Shown piece by piece: positions 16,100 through 23,360 of a stretch of 64,000 nucleotides of DNA. The notes beneath the pieces are model-generated. The model saw only the letters and a list, made by a program, of their open reading frames with translations. It was not told the origin of the DNA and made no database searches. The first letter of the stretch is position 1, and each line of letters opens with the position of its first letter. The DNA comes from Teredinibacter purpureus. Lineage in GTDB: Bacteria > Pseudomonadota > Gammaproteobacteria > Pseudomonadales > Cellvibrionaceae. The stretch covers positions 3,303,501-3,367,500 of the forward strand of contig NZ_CP060092.1 in the NCBI RefSeq assembly GCF_014217335.1, given 5' to 3'. Position numbers and translations under genes: made by a program.

Positions 16100-16629
16100 G
16101 ACTTTTTGTATAAATCATGTTTCCCAACAAGAGGTGAAAACAGCATAATTTTTCCATCTTTACTAAACCCATATTTAGCGATTTTCGCTGATGCGCTTCG
16201 ACTTTCCGCATGGGAGTCTACCCACTCGACATCAATATAAAACTCTAGTTCGAATATTTCTGGTGAATCCCCTTTTCTTAATGCTCCTTGTTCCACAAAA
16301 CTTTTCGTAAAACTCTCCGTAAAGCTAATTTTACATTGAACTGCCTTGCGGGAACTTAAAAGCATTGAAGGGCCTTCGCCTATCTCAACTCTCTGGGCCG
16401 GTGTACTACTCCCCTGTTTATTTGCATGCTCAAAACGCCCTAGAACTGACGTTAGAAGCAAGTCTCGTGTGCCATTATTAACCAGCGCGATTTGGGGATT
16501 CATAAACTCGCCAACTTTATCAATTCGCACTAGATGCAACTTATGCTTAACTCTTAACTGGCTCCAATAGAATGTGAGAAAACTTAGAATCAGCGCTAGT
16601 GAAGATATGATTATTGGTAAGTATTTCAT
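16096..16629 (-). CDS. Cassette 12: membrane-anchored protein, unknown
   Basis: A 177-residue protein with one N-terminal membrane helix (YLPIIISSLALILSFLTFYW) and a soluble domain. The domain has an ALVNNGTRDLLLTSVLGRF segment that resembles the immunoglobulin-like fold of small membrane-anchored proteins. The soluble part probably faces the periplasm. No family is assigned. The stop overlaps the attC edge. Confidence 0.62.
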   Translation of the reverse strand: MKYLPIIISSLALILSFLTFYWSQLRVKHKLHLVRIDKVGEFMNPQIALVNNGTRDLLLTSVLGRFEHANKQGSSTPAQRVEIGEGPSMLLSSRKAVQCKISFTESFTKSFVEQGALRKGDSPEIFELEFYIDVEWVDSHAESRSASAKIAKYGFSKDGKIMLFSPLVGKHDLYKKS

Positions 16630-16636
16630 CGTGGTC

Positions 16637-16766
16637 CTAACGCCGCAATCAGCGGCAGACTAGTTGTTGATTGTTTTATGCGACTATGGCGAAGCCATGC
16701 ACAAAACGAGCGACGGCTAGGCTGTCCAAGCCACGAAGTGGCTGATGCTGGACTGCCTTGTTAGGT
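16637..16766 (-). repeat. attC site of cassette 11
   Basis: The edges are CTAACGCCGC (16637) and GCCTTGTTAGG. The arms AGCGGCAGaCTAG and CTAGgCTGTCC pair, with a GCCACgaaGTGGC terminal hairpin and TTGTTTTATGC opposite GCACAAAACGA. Confidence 0.86.
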
Positions 16767-16775
16767 GCTTCACCA

Positions 16776-17198
16776 CTACTCCTTTTTGCTTTCAACGATA
16801 ACCCAGTTTCCGTCAATCAATTTCGCCTCATACATTGCGAAATCCTTTTCATTTGCGCTGGAAAAGAACCTTATTGAATCAAATACACCATCATTATCAA
16901 TATCAATCACGTCGATCGAAGATTGCCCCGATCCACTAGGTTGATGCACCATAACTGTAGGCGCTGGACCTAATGAATCATAAGAAAACGTGAGGCCATT
17001 ATTTTTGTTTACCAAGATAAAGTCTGAGGATTTCTCTGGGAGAGTTAAAATCTCCCATTCATCTATTTTGACTTGATTAAAATCACTACTATCAGCGGTT
17101 ATCGGATCACTCCATCGCACTCGTTCGCGATCTACATTTTTTTCACATCCAACCAGAAATATTGAAAAAATTAAGAATGCTATTTTTGTGAAGTTCAT
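16776..17198 (-). CDS. Cassette 11: lipoprotein with a calcium-binding-like loop
   Basis: A 140-residue lipoprotein: hydrophobic FTKIAFLIFSIFLVGC, then acylation at Cys 18. A DVIDIDNDGVFDSI stretch near residue 100 resembles an EF-hand or FG-GAP calcium-binding loop (D-x-D-x-D-G). It ends GNWVIVESKKE. The loop could bind calcium in the periplasm; this is inferred from the motif only. No family is recognised. Confidence 0.66.
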   Translation of the reverse strand: MNFTKIAFLIFSIFLVGCEKNVDRERVRWSDPITADSSDFNQVKIDEWEILTLPEKSSDFILVNKNNGLTFSYDSLGPAPTVMVHQPSGSGQSSIDVIDIDNDGVFDSIRFFSSANEKDFAMYEAKLIDGNWVIVESKKE

Positions 17199-17206
17199 TT
17201 TGCCAC

Positions 17207-17312
17207 CTAACGCAGAGCTAAATTGCAGTTTTGGAGGAGCGTTTTTGTGGTAGTGTTTTTTACCACAAAAAGAAGCGACGGAAAAACTGTCAATTTGAGC
17301 GTATTGTTATGG
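17207..17312 (-). repeat. attC site of cassette 10 (two-gene cassette)
   Basis: The edges are CTAACGCAG (17207) and GTATTGTTATGG. The arms AAATTGcAGTTTT and AAAACTGtCAATTT pair, then TTTTTGTGGTA and TACCACAAAAA. It closes the DUF262 / nucleotidyltransferase cassette. Confidence 0.87.
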
Positions 17313-18383
17313 CCTTGGTAAATTCAGAACTTTCTTAATAGCATTATGCCGACTAAGCCTATTCCCTTTATCTCTTGTACCTTCTTTAGCGAAAGATTTA
17401 TATTGATATATATCAGCAATACAATCAGAAAAATACCTTTCTAACAATTCATCGTTATCATAATTATCTATGAAATCACGGTAATTATTAACTTGCGAAT
17501 GTGATAGCTGGGATTGATCAATTGTCACCTCGTAAATAGCGGTGAATAGACTATAAAGATGTACTTGTCGTCGTAGGATTTTAATTCGCTCATTATTACC
17601 TTCAATCACCCTCCCAATTTGCTCCAACACAGATTTAAACCTCTCAACATCGTCATCTTTAGAGGGGTAGCTGTCATTATATAGGTCATATATCGTATTT
17701 AAGTTATCATTCCGTATATCCTCCTGAATACCTTGCTTCATAAAAACCAATAAGGTACTTATGAATGAGATATCACGCATACGCCTTCTATCAGCAATGC
17801 CGAACAAGCGATTATCGTTCCAGAAGTCGAGCTCAGATAAATATGACGTAACTTTCATGAACTCACCTTCGAACTCTGCATTTCGAAGTTCTTGCGGATT
17901 AAGCGTCAAATTATTGCTATTCAACCTTAGAAACATCGTGACAATATTTTCCCTTGATACACTATTTCTAATTACTCGAACAGAAAAAACATAAGCCCAA
18001 ATAGCTTTCTTTTCTTCAGTTTCTAAATCTTTGAAAAAACGATTTTTGACGCGATCATAACATTCATTTGATTCGTTCAAAGCAGAATCAGCCAACTTGA
18101 AAGAGTTTGCTATGAATTGAAAAACTGCACCAGTTCTTTGCTGCCCGTCAACAATCGAATAACACGTATCTCCTGAATTCTCATCCGTACCAGTATTCCA
18201 AAGATAAATTTCCGGTATGGGATAGCCCATCAGAATAGACTCGACTAGTTGAACTTGATTTTTTTTAGTCCAAACATAGTTCCTTTGGAATGAGTTATCA
18301 ACAACCAAAAGACCACTGTTATGTAGATCGGATAGCCATTTAATTGTCTGTGGTTGGATATCAATTGATTCAATTAACTTCAT
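17307..18383 (-). CDS. Cassette 10b: DUF262 (GmrS-type) protein
   Basis: A 358-residue DUF262 protein. The N-terminal domain opens with a FQRNYVWTKKNQVQLVESIL segment and the signature IVDGQQRTGAV near residue 80, typical of the ParB-like nucleoside-triphosphatase fold of GmrS. A LRLNSNNLTLNPQELRNAEF block follows, then a helical C-terminus. The DUF1524 HNH nuclease half found in full GmrSD enzymes is absent. It overlaps the upstream nucleotidyltransferase by 14 bases, so the two are co-translated. Most two-gene units of this kind are restriction or abortive-infection systems; that is inferred. Confidence 0.82.
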   Translation of the reverse strand: MKLIESIDIQPQTIKWLSDLHNSGLLVVDNSFQRNYVWTKKNQVQLVESILMGYPIPEIYLWNTGTDENSGDTCYSIVDGQQRTGAVFQFIANSFKLADSALNESNECYDRVKNRFFKDLETEEKKAIWAYVFSVRVIRNSVSRENIVTMFLRLNSNNLTLNPQELRNAEFEGEFMKVTSYLSELDFWNDNRLFGIADRRRMRDISFISTLLVFMKQGIQEDIRNDNLNTIYDLYNDSYPSKDDDVERFKSVLEQIGRVIEGNNERIKILRRQVHLYSLFTAIYEVTIDQSQLSHSQVNNYRDFIDNYDNDELLERYFSDCIADIYQYKSFAKEGTRDKGNRLSRHNAIKKVLNLPRP

Positions 18384-18963
18384 TATTCATTTCACCCTTA
18401 AGTTTGGCTATCCCTCTTACGTGGTAATCTTGTACCGATTCCCAGTCCGAATAAATTCGATAGTTTATTTCATGGAGTATATTAAATTTAAGCTGTAGAT
18501 CTGCTTTAAAAGTACGCACCTTCCTTTGCCACTCCTGAAGAACTTCATTACCGTAGGTGGAATCCGAGTCCTTTATACTGACAAAACCATTAAATATGTT
18601 GGTACATTTCCACTGGTAACCCTTCAAGAAAGTTTGCTGTGAAATCTCTTTATAGGCAGACCACATACTTCTATACATATCTTTTGACACTATTATGAGG
18701 TCAAAATCAGATTCATCATTAAATTCTCTAAAATTTTTATTTGGCGAAAAGCTATATCTTGTTTTCGCACTCCCAACTATAGAAATATTATTAAAAGGTA
18801 TTTCCAGCTTTACTGAAATAAACTTTTTAAACTCATCATAATCTGCACTGGATTCACCTCCGTCACGCTGGAAATACCATACATCCTGACCAATTAAATA
18901 CCTATAATAGATTTCCGTCTCATCATTCGAATCAATAAACTCTTTTATCTCTGCTTGATCCAT
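18370..18963 (-). CDS. Cassette 10a: nucleotidyltransferase-like protein
   Basis: A 197-residue protein with a nucleotidyltransferase signature: ISIVGSAKTRYSF (the GS of the active-site turn) and DESDFDLIIVS with the D-x-D pair that would bind metal, about 20 residues later. The remaining helical region (HEINYRIYSDWESVQDYH) is unassigned. It starts 48 bases inside the cassette edge, so there is room for a promoter or leader of its own. The target could be a tRNA, protein or nucleotide. Together with the overlapping DUF262 gene it makes a plausible two-component defence or toxin-antitoxin unit. Confidence 0.75.
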   Translation of the reverse strand: MDQAEIKEFIDSNDETEIYYRYLIGQDVWYFQRDGGESSADYDEFKKFISVKLEIPFNNISIVGSAKTRYSFSPNKNFREFNDESDFDLIIVSKDMYRSMWSAYKEISQQTFLKGYQWKCTNIFNGFVSIKDSDSTYGNEVLQEWQRKVRTFKADLQLKFNILHEINYRIYSDWESVQDYHVRGIAKLKGEMNNEVN

Positions 18964-19010
18964 CGTATTTGTTTACCCTAACTGATTTCGGTTGGATATT
19001 CGTTTGAGCC

Positions 19011-19136
19011 ATAACGTTGCCAGCAGCGGCAGCTTGCATGGAGCGCCTTTTGTGTTAAGAGCGCAGCAAACACAAAAGGCGCGGAGTGTAAGCTGTCCAG
19101 CCCACGCAGTGGGCGATGCTGACTGGCCTTGTTAGA
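19011..19136 (-). repeat. attC site of cassette 9 (identical to 10088-10213)
   Basis: This is the same sequence as 10088-10213 throughout. The edges are CATAACGTTGCC and GGCCTTGTTAG. It follows the second copy of the duplicated membrane-protein cassette. Confidence 0.9.
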
Positions 19137-19548
19137 TTTTTGCACGTACTGCATTGTATAGACTACCTACAAATTTTAATAAACAAGCAATATCAAACAC
19201 GGTGCCTAGCAAGGCGAACACAACTACCAAACCAACATATTGCTCGAAAAAAAATATCATTAAGTATGATAAAGGAGCTGTAGTAAAACCATAAAGCCAC
19301 CATTTAGCCATTTTAAGATGGTACTGCCTCTCAGTTTCATCTTCCTCCCGCACTGGCCCCATCTGCTTAGTAAATGCAAAGTTCCCAGGCCCACTATGTG
19401 GCGAAATTATAAAAAATATGAATGCGATAAAAGGTAAGCATGCTAGCGAAGCTGAAAATACATTACCCTGATACAAATACCAAACACTCAGAGCACCCCA
19501 ACATAAAAAAGGTATTGAAAAAGGTAGAATTGAAAATATTTTCTTCAT
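19132..19548 (-). CDS. Cassette 9: membrane protein, duplicate copy 2
   Basis: A 138-residue protein with the same four hydrophobic segments as the copy at 10209-10625. Only a handful of bases differ; the visible amino-acid changes are TMFG to TVFD and the final residue. The match covers gene plus attC and stops at the core sites, showing that the unit moved as a cassette. The low divergence suggests a recent event. Confidence 0.72.
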   Translation of the reverse strand: MKKIFSILPFSIPFLCWGALSVWYLYQGNVFSASLACLPFIAFIFFIISPHSGPGNFAFTKQMGPVREEDETERQYHLKMAKWWLYGFTTAPLSYLMIFFFEQYVGLVVVFALLGTVFDIACLLKFVGSLYNAVRAKI

Positions 19549-19558
19549 TCGATTTAAG

Positions 19559-19674
19559 CTAACGCCGAGCTCACCGGCGCATATTGCGGAGAGCGTTTTT
19601 ATGTAAAATGGAGCACCGCGACATACATAAAAACGAGCGTAGCAATATGCGTCCGAGTGCAGCGATTTGTTACA
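19559..19674 (-). repeat. attC site of cassette 8
   Basis: The edges are CTAACGCCGAG (19559) and ATTTGTTACAT. The arms GCGTTTTTATGT and ACATAAAAACG pair, as do GCATATTGCGGA and GCAATATGCGTCC. It is almost the same as the site at 20561-20676. Confidence 0.88.
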
Positions 19675-20047
19675 TTTTTAGCTCGATATTGTACTCCGCA
19701 TAGCAGCCAACAAACGAGAAACTATTACTTTCCTTATTGTAGCTACCAAGTTTCTTGTAATTTACCGACAAATTAGCTGCATTAAAGAATTCTTTGCTTC
19801 CAATAACTGTTGTCGATACCCAACCAATATAATCTATTCTGGTGAAGCTCAAGGCAACTTGTATTTTACCACTTGTAAGTGTGCCACTTACATATTTATG
19901 CTCTTTGTAATACTCAGGAACCGATATAAACAATTCGATCTTTTCATTATTTGAAGACCACTCCATTCGTTGTGGGATCTCCAAATCATCACATGACAAT
20001 GAGCAATTTGAAAAGAGCAGTATTAACAGTGAAATATGTTTTTTCAT
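19670..20047 (-). CDS. Cassette 8: exported protein, unknown
   Basis: A 125-residue protein with a signal sequence (KKHISLLILLFSNCSLSC). Whether it is a lipoprotein is uncertain, because FSNC is a poor lipobox. The mature region is beta-rich, with a late cysteine (FVGCYAEYNI) that could pair with the one after the signal. The start at 20047 is preferred over an upstream in-frame ATG in the attC. No family is recognised. Confidence 0.6.
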   Translation of the reverse strand: MKKHISLLILLFSNCSLSCDDLEIPQRMEWSSNNEKIELFISVPEYYKEHKYVSGTLTSGKIQVALSFTRIDYIGWVSTTVIGSKEFFNAANLSVNYKKLGSYNKESNSFSFVGCYAEYNIELKM

Positions 20048-20055
20048 GGGTAAAT

Positions 20056-20167
20056 GTAACGCCTTTGTAACAGGCATTTTTTGTGTAGTGGAGTTTTGCG
20101 GTAAAGTGGCGAAGCCACCGCAAAACGGAGCGTAGCAAAAAATGTCCTGTTGACAAACTTGTTAGGC
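20056..20167 (-). repeat. attC site of cassette 7 (identical to 11723-11833)
   Basis: The edges are GTAACGCC and AACTTGTTAGG. The sequence between the cores is the same as 11723-11833, although the attached gene is different. Confidence 0.9.
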
Positions 20168-20548
20168 TTTTTCACGCCACAATGCCCAAATTTCATTTGC
20201 CAACCCGACATACCTATTACGATTACCCGCTGTATCCTCACCAAACCAAACAACGAACTCTTGATGTATGATATCTAAGGCTTCATCTTCGTTATTCGCC
20301 GTTGGCAGCCTAGATATTACAGTTCCAGCTTCTGGATCATATTCGTCTGTATTTGTTTCAAAGTTAATCTCAATTGGATCATGCTTGAACATTAAATCAG
20401 AGACTGCTTTAAAAAACTCGGGTTGCTGCTGCTTAATCTCTTTATATATGTTTTGGCGAGCTTCATTCCTTCGGGATATTTGCGACCTCCAGATATAGAG
20501 CGCCACACAAGCGAAGCTAACTACTATTATGATAAATATCTGATTCAT
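20162..20548 (-). CDS. Cassette 7: membrane-anchored protein, unknown
   Basis: A 128-residue protein with one N-terminal helix (NQIFIIIVVSFACVALYIW) and an acidic cytoplasmic or periplasmic domain (FETNTDEYDPEAG, DEALDIIHQEFVVWFGED). The start at the ATG 20548 is preferred to a TTG two codons upstream. No family is recognised. Its attC is shared base for base with cassette 17. Confidence 0.62.
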   Translation of the reverse strand: MNQIFIIIVVSFACVALYIWRSQISRRNEARQNIYKEIKQQQPEFFKAVSDLMFKHDPIEINFETNTDEYDPEAGTVISRLPTANNEDEALDIIHQEFVVWFGEDTAGNRNRYVGLANEIWALWREKA

Positions 20549-20560
20549 TCCCAATGAAGC

Positions 20561-20676
20561 CTAACGCCGAGCTCACCGGCGCATATTGCGGAGAGCGTTT
20601 TTATGTAAAATGGAGCACCGCGACATACATAAAAACGAGCGTAGCAATATGCGTCCGTGTGCAGCGATTTGTTACT
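20561..20676 (-). repeat. attC site of cassette 6 (near copy of 19559-19674)
   Basis: The edges are CTAACGCCGAG and ATTTGTTACTTG. It is almost the same as 19559-19674 (one clear difference, GAGTGC versus TGTGC). It closes a cassette without a minus-strand gene. Confidence 0.88.
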
Positions 20677-21055
20677 TGTACCAAACACCTACTCACTTTT
20701 AACTACGCTGCTACGCCAATTTCTGTATTTGTTTAAAAAGCCTGAAGCTTTGGTTAGACCCAACTATAACCGTGGGATAGCCAAAACAGAAGGCATAAAA
20801 TTGACCCAAAACAACAAGTGATTATGGCAACCAACAGAAAGGAACAAACGGGAGGAATAAGCCGCAAACTCCCTTTGCTAGGTAAAGCTTGGATGCGCTT
20901 TTTTGCAACGAAGCTTTACCGGATTACCAAATCTACCTTTTTCGAAGCACGTTGTAAGCGACCAAAGGTGACTTACCTAAACTTGATGGAGGGTAACGAA
21001 TTTAGGAACACCCTACTGAAACTTAACTACACACCAAACTTTTTTTAATAGACAA
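20677..21055 (-). other. Cassette 6: no minus-strand gene
   Basis: The edges agree (TTACTTGT at one end, ACAAGTAA at the other), so it is a real cassette of about 380 bp between attC sites. I find no credible minus-strand reading frame. The only candidate is a plus-strand frame at 20824-21048 (ATG, about 74 residues, very basic, ending just short of the attC), opposite to the array. It may carry a promoter or RNA instead. Confidence 0.55.
20824..21048 (+). CDS. Possible reverse-oriented basic small protein in cassette 6
   Basis: A 74-residue plus-strand frame starting MATNRKEQTGG, rich in Lys and Arg (LLGKAWMRFFATKLYRITK). It has no signal or membrane segment and no recognised family. It runs against the direction of all other cassette genes. 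Reading frames of this size arise by chance, so support is weak; the main argument is that it fills most of an otherwise empty cassette. Confidence 0.25.
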   Translation: MATNRKEQTGGISRKLPLLGKAWMRFFATKLYRITKSTFFEARCKRPKVTYLNLMEGNEFRNTLLKLNYTPNFF

Positions 21056-21190
21056 GTAACGCTGAGCTAAACGGCGCACAATGCGTAGCTGGTTTGTGCA
21101 ATAATTTGCGAAGCAAATGCACAAACAAGCGTAGCATTGGGCGTCCAGTGTAGGCCGAAGGCCGAAACGGTGTTTTAGCGTATTGTTATG
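21056..21190 (-). repeat. attC site of cassette 5
   Basis: The edges are GTAACGCTGAG (21056) and GTATTGTTATG (21190). The arms GCACAATGCGtAGC and GTAGCATTGGGCGTCC pair. Inner TTTGTGCA and TGCACAAA pair, with a GGCCgaaGGCC hairpin. It is the longest site in the array. Confidence 0.85.
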
Positions 21191-21507
21191 TAAGTGAACA
21201 CCGAACCACCCCATACCTAAACCACCGACAATTTACAGTTAGAAATGGTACTACTGGTACACTGCCAATAGAAACCCTAAAGCAGCTAAGCTTCGACGGT
21301 CTGACCTACGACCGTAGGCAGCCTAACCAATACCACCTACAGCGAACTAAGAAACAATTGCGCCAGCGAAGGATGGACTAGGTTGGCGACATGAATAACG
21401 TTACACCAACAACTTACTTATAACGAAGCTTGCCCGAGAATTTAAGTGGCATACCCGCCTCGCTTACTACATTACAAAATAAATAACTTAAAAAGGGCCA
21501 ACGGCAC
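21191..21507 (-). other. Cassette 5: no recognisable gene
   Basis: About 317 bp lie between two attC sites with matching TTATG/CATAA edges. Stop codons interrupt both strands; no frame above 60 codons makes sense. It could be a decayed gene, a non-coding RNA or a promoter-carrying cassette. A CTACGACCGTAGG palindrome lies near 21306-21318. Confidence 0.5.
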
Positions 21508-21606
21508 ATAACGCCTTGCTCTGCTGCATTTTTGGAGTGGATGATTTTGTGCTATTAAGCACAAAAGAAGTAACGGAAAAAATGTCAGCAGGAGCAACTT
21601 GTTAGA
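21508..21606 (-). repeat. attC site of cassette 4
   Basis: The edges are CATAACGCC (21508) and AACTTGTTAGAG (21606). The arms CTGCTGcATTTTT and AAAAATGtCAGCAG pair, then TTTTGTGCT and AGCACAAAA. Confidence 0.86.
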
Positions 21607-21955
21607 GTTTTTGTACATTTTTAGAACTTAATATGATTTTTGTATAATGATGGCCCGTATGGCCATGAAAAGCATTACCGTTTACCCGATATTTGCCACC
21701 CACCTCAACTTCAACTCCTTCTGGAACCACAAGTTGAACCTTTCCAATTTTTACTTCTTCATCTGAAAGTTCACCATCCGGTGAAAAACATTCGGGTTCT
21801 ACTAGCTCCAAGGCACTATAGTGCGCGATCATTTCTTGAGTTTTATATACAGCAGGTACTACTGTACCGATAGTCTCCACCTCACTTCCATCGGTTGGAA
21901 AGCAGGCTAAAACCAAGCTTGGAAATATTAAAATTATTAACGCGATAAATTTCAT
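21602..21955 (-). CDS. Cassette 4: exported protein, unknown
   Basis: A 117-residue protein with a signal peptide (KFIALIILIFPSLVLA, cut before CFPTDG or lipidated there). The mature part is acidic, with a beta-rich segment (VQLVVPEGVEVEVGGKYRVNG) and a histidine-rich tail (AFHGHTGHHYTK) that might bind a metal. No family is recognised. Confidence 0.62.
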   Translation of the reverse strand: MKFIALIILIFPSLVLACFPTDGSEVETIGTVVPAVYKTQEMIAHYSALELVEPECFSPDGELSDEEVKIGKVQLVVPEGVEVEVGGKYRVNGNAFHGHTGHHYTKIILSSKNVQKL

Positions 21956-21964
21956 AATGAAACT

Positions 21965-22082
21965 CTAACGCCGCTATCACCGGACAGCTAGGCGTCGTTG
22001 TAATTTATGTTAACGAAGCGGCAGCGTAGTGCATAAATTGCAAAACGTAGCCTAGCTGTTCCGGTGCATAGCCTTGTTAAGC
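21965..22082 (-). repeat. attC site of cassette 3
   Basis: The edges are CTAACGCCGC (21965) and GCCTTGTTAAG (22082). The arms CACCGGaCAGCTAGGC and GCCTAGCTGttCCGGTG pair, with TGTAATTTATG opposite CATAAATTGCA inside. Confidence 0.86.
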
Positions 22083-22119
22083 AAAGACGGTATAAGGCCA
22101 CACACCTTATTGAAATATA

Positions 22120-22377
22120 TTATTGCACTGACGAACCAATATATATGTACATACAATAGAATAATGGAGCACACACTAACCAGCCACTAAACAAAACTAC
22201 CGTAAAGCTATTATTTGATATTAGGCCTTCATACTCAGGCATTTTACGTTTTATTATTTTACTTACAACTTTAGTGAGCGCAAGACCTACCAAAATCGGA
22301 AACCCTGCAGCAAACACAACTATTAGAAGTAAAACCCATAATTCTAATGGAGCCTCATCGATATTGTGAGAATACAT
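22120..22377 (-). CDS. Cassette 3: small membrane protein, unknown
   Basis: An 85-residue protein with two membrane segments: LELWVLLLIVVFAAGFPILVGLAL and FTVVLFSGWLVCAPLFYCMYIYIG. A basic loop (KVVSKIIKRKMPEYEG) lies between them and probably faces the cytoplasm. No family is recognised. Confidence 0.6.
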   Translation of the reverse strand: MYSHNIDEAPLELWVLLLIVVFAAGFPILVGLALTKVVSKIIKRKMPEYEGLISNNSFTVVLFSGWLVCAPLFYCMYIYIGSSVQ

Positions 22378-22398
22378 AAGCTCGTTCTTTAATTAGTG

Positions 22399-22508
22399 CT
22401 TAACGCCCGTAGCAGGCGCATTTGTGGAGGTGAATTTTGTGTGGCAGCGTAGCGCCCGCCGCACAAAAAGCGCCGGAATAAATGTCGCACTGCCTACGCT
22501 TGTTATAT
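22399..22508 (-). repeat. attC site of cassette 2
   Basis: The edges are CTTAACGCCC (22399) and CTTGTTATAT (22508). The arms GTAGCAGGCGcATTT and AAATGtCGCACTGCCTAC pair, with TTTTGTG opposite CACAAAA. Confidence 0.85.
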
Positions 22509-22811
22509 TTTTCCACTTTCTATGTTTGCACTGAGTTTAATAATTTCCAACATTGCTTCGTAAATTACATTCATTTGGTTACTTACCAAAGTGTCAGATG
22601 CACCCGATTTACCCCATAGATTTATTAAATCTTGATTGGAAGGGCTCTCGTTTAATACATGCCTAATGAAGCTCATCAACATCTCTTTTTCCGAAGAGCT
22701 AAGCCCTTCTAGGGCAAACAATATTCCTTCGTGAAAATCCGCGTGTTCAGAAAAGAAATCTTGGTATATGCACAATCCAAATTTCAACCAAACTTTCGGT
22801 ATGTCGATCAT
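22503..22811 (-). CDS. Cassette 2: unknown cytoplasmic protein
   Basis: A 102-residue, largely helical, acidic soluble protein starting MIDIPKVWLKFGLCIYQDFF, with a SSSEKEMLMSFIRHVLNESP segment. Its size and acidity resemble small immunity or antitoxin proteins, but there is no toxin beside it, so this is speculative. No family is recognised. Confidence 0.6.
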   Translation of the reverse strand: MIDIPKVWLKFGLCIYQDFFSEHADFHEGILFALEGLSSSEKEMLMSFIRHVLNESPSNQDLINLWGKSGASDTLVSNQMNVIYEAMLEIIKLSANIESGKI

Positions 22812-22837
22812 TTTTCAATCTCGATGATTCTGGAAAT

Positions 22838-22943
22838 ATAACGCCCCGCTTAGAGGCAGTTTTGGAGCTGATTGATTTATGGCAGTCTTTTCGCCATAAA
22901 TTTAAGCGGCGGAAAAACTGTCCTTCTACAGCGGCTTGTTAGG
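22838..22943 (-). repeat. attC site of cassette 1
   Basis: The edges are TATAACGCCCC (22838) and GGCTTGTTAGGAT (22943). The arms GAGGcAGTTTT and AAAACTGtCCTTC pair, with ATTTATGGC opposite GCCATAAAT. It is the first attC after the presumed attI side. Confidence 0.86.
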
Positions 22944-22952
22944 ATTGCACTG

Positions 22953-23264
22953 TTAACCATCACCAAGGCACTTAATAACACCCTCAGTTAAGGGGTGAAA
23001 TACTTGCACTGGGTAATAACTACTGTGACCACCATTTTCTTTTGAAACGATATCATATCCACTTGGGCATAATTCTGCGGCTCGTTTTTCCCAATATAGC
23101 TCGACTGTTTCTGGAGAAGTAGTACCGTTTCCCTGATACGAAACTTCAATAGACCCATCATCTAACTGCTTATCTTTATAGCCACCTGAGAAACCATATT
23201 TACCATATGCAGTTGCGCATCCAGACAAACATAAAACAAAAATTGTGAAATATAAGTTTTTCAT
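22953..23264 (-). CDS. Cassette 1: CC0125/CC1285-type lipoprotein
   Basis: A 103-residue lipoprotein with a clear lipobox: KNLYFTIFVLCLSGC, acylated at Cys 16. The mature start (ATAYGKYGFSGGYKDKQL) and the following QGNGTTSPETVELYWEKRAAELC match the small CC0125/CC1285 lipoprotein family, whose function is unknown. An AGGGGAT ribosome site precedes the ATG. As the first cassette in the array it would be nearest any integron promoter. Confidence 0.72.
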   Translation of the reverse strand: MKNLYFTIFVLCLSGCATAYGKYGFSGGYKDKQLDDGSIEVSYQGNGTTSPETVELYWEKRAAELCPSGYDIVSKENGGHSSYYPVQVFHPLTEGVIKCLGDG

Positions 23265-23293
23265 AAATCCCCTAGATTGATTGATAGAAATAT

Positions 23294-23360
23294 CCTAACA
23301 GTTTATTCAACGTCGTTAAGACGCATTTCCACAACACTTATACTTATATACCTAAATCTA
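23294..23360 (-). other. Candidate attI side of the array
   Basis: Cassette 1 begins at a GTTAGGAT core (minus strand, about 23300-23293), matching the R'' edge of its own attC at 22937. On the other side no attC-like arms follow, so this is where the array starts and where attI would lie. The sequence shows no clear integrase-binding repeats. An integrase gene would be expected to the right on the plus strand, but none is present. Confidence 0.35.

Noticed and set aside
6577..23300. Regularly spaced repeats that might suggest a CRISPR array
   Set aside because: The repeats are 95-135 bp, imperfect and palindromic, separate genes of varied length and have integron core ends. They are attC sites; no short direct repeats with uniform spacers and no cas genes are present.
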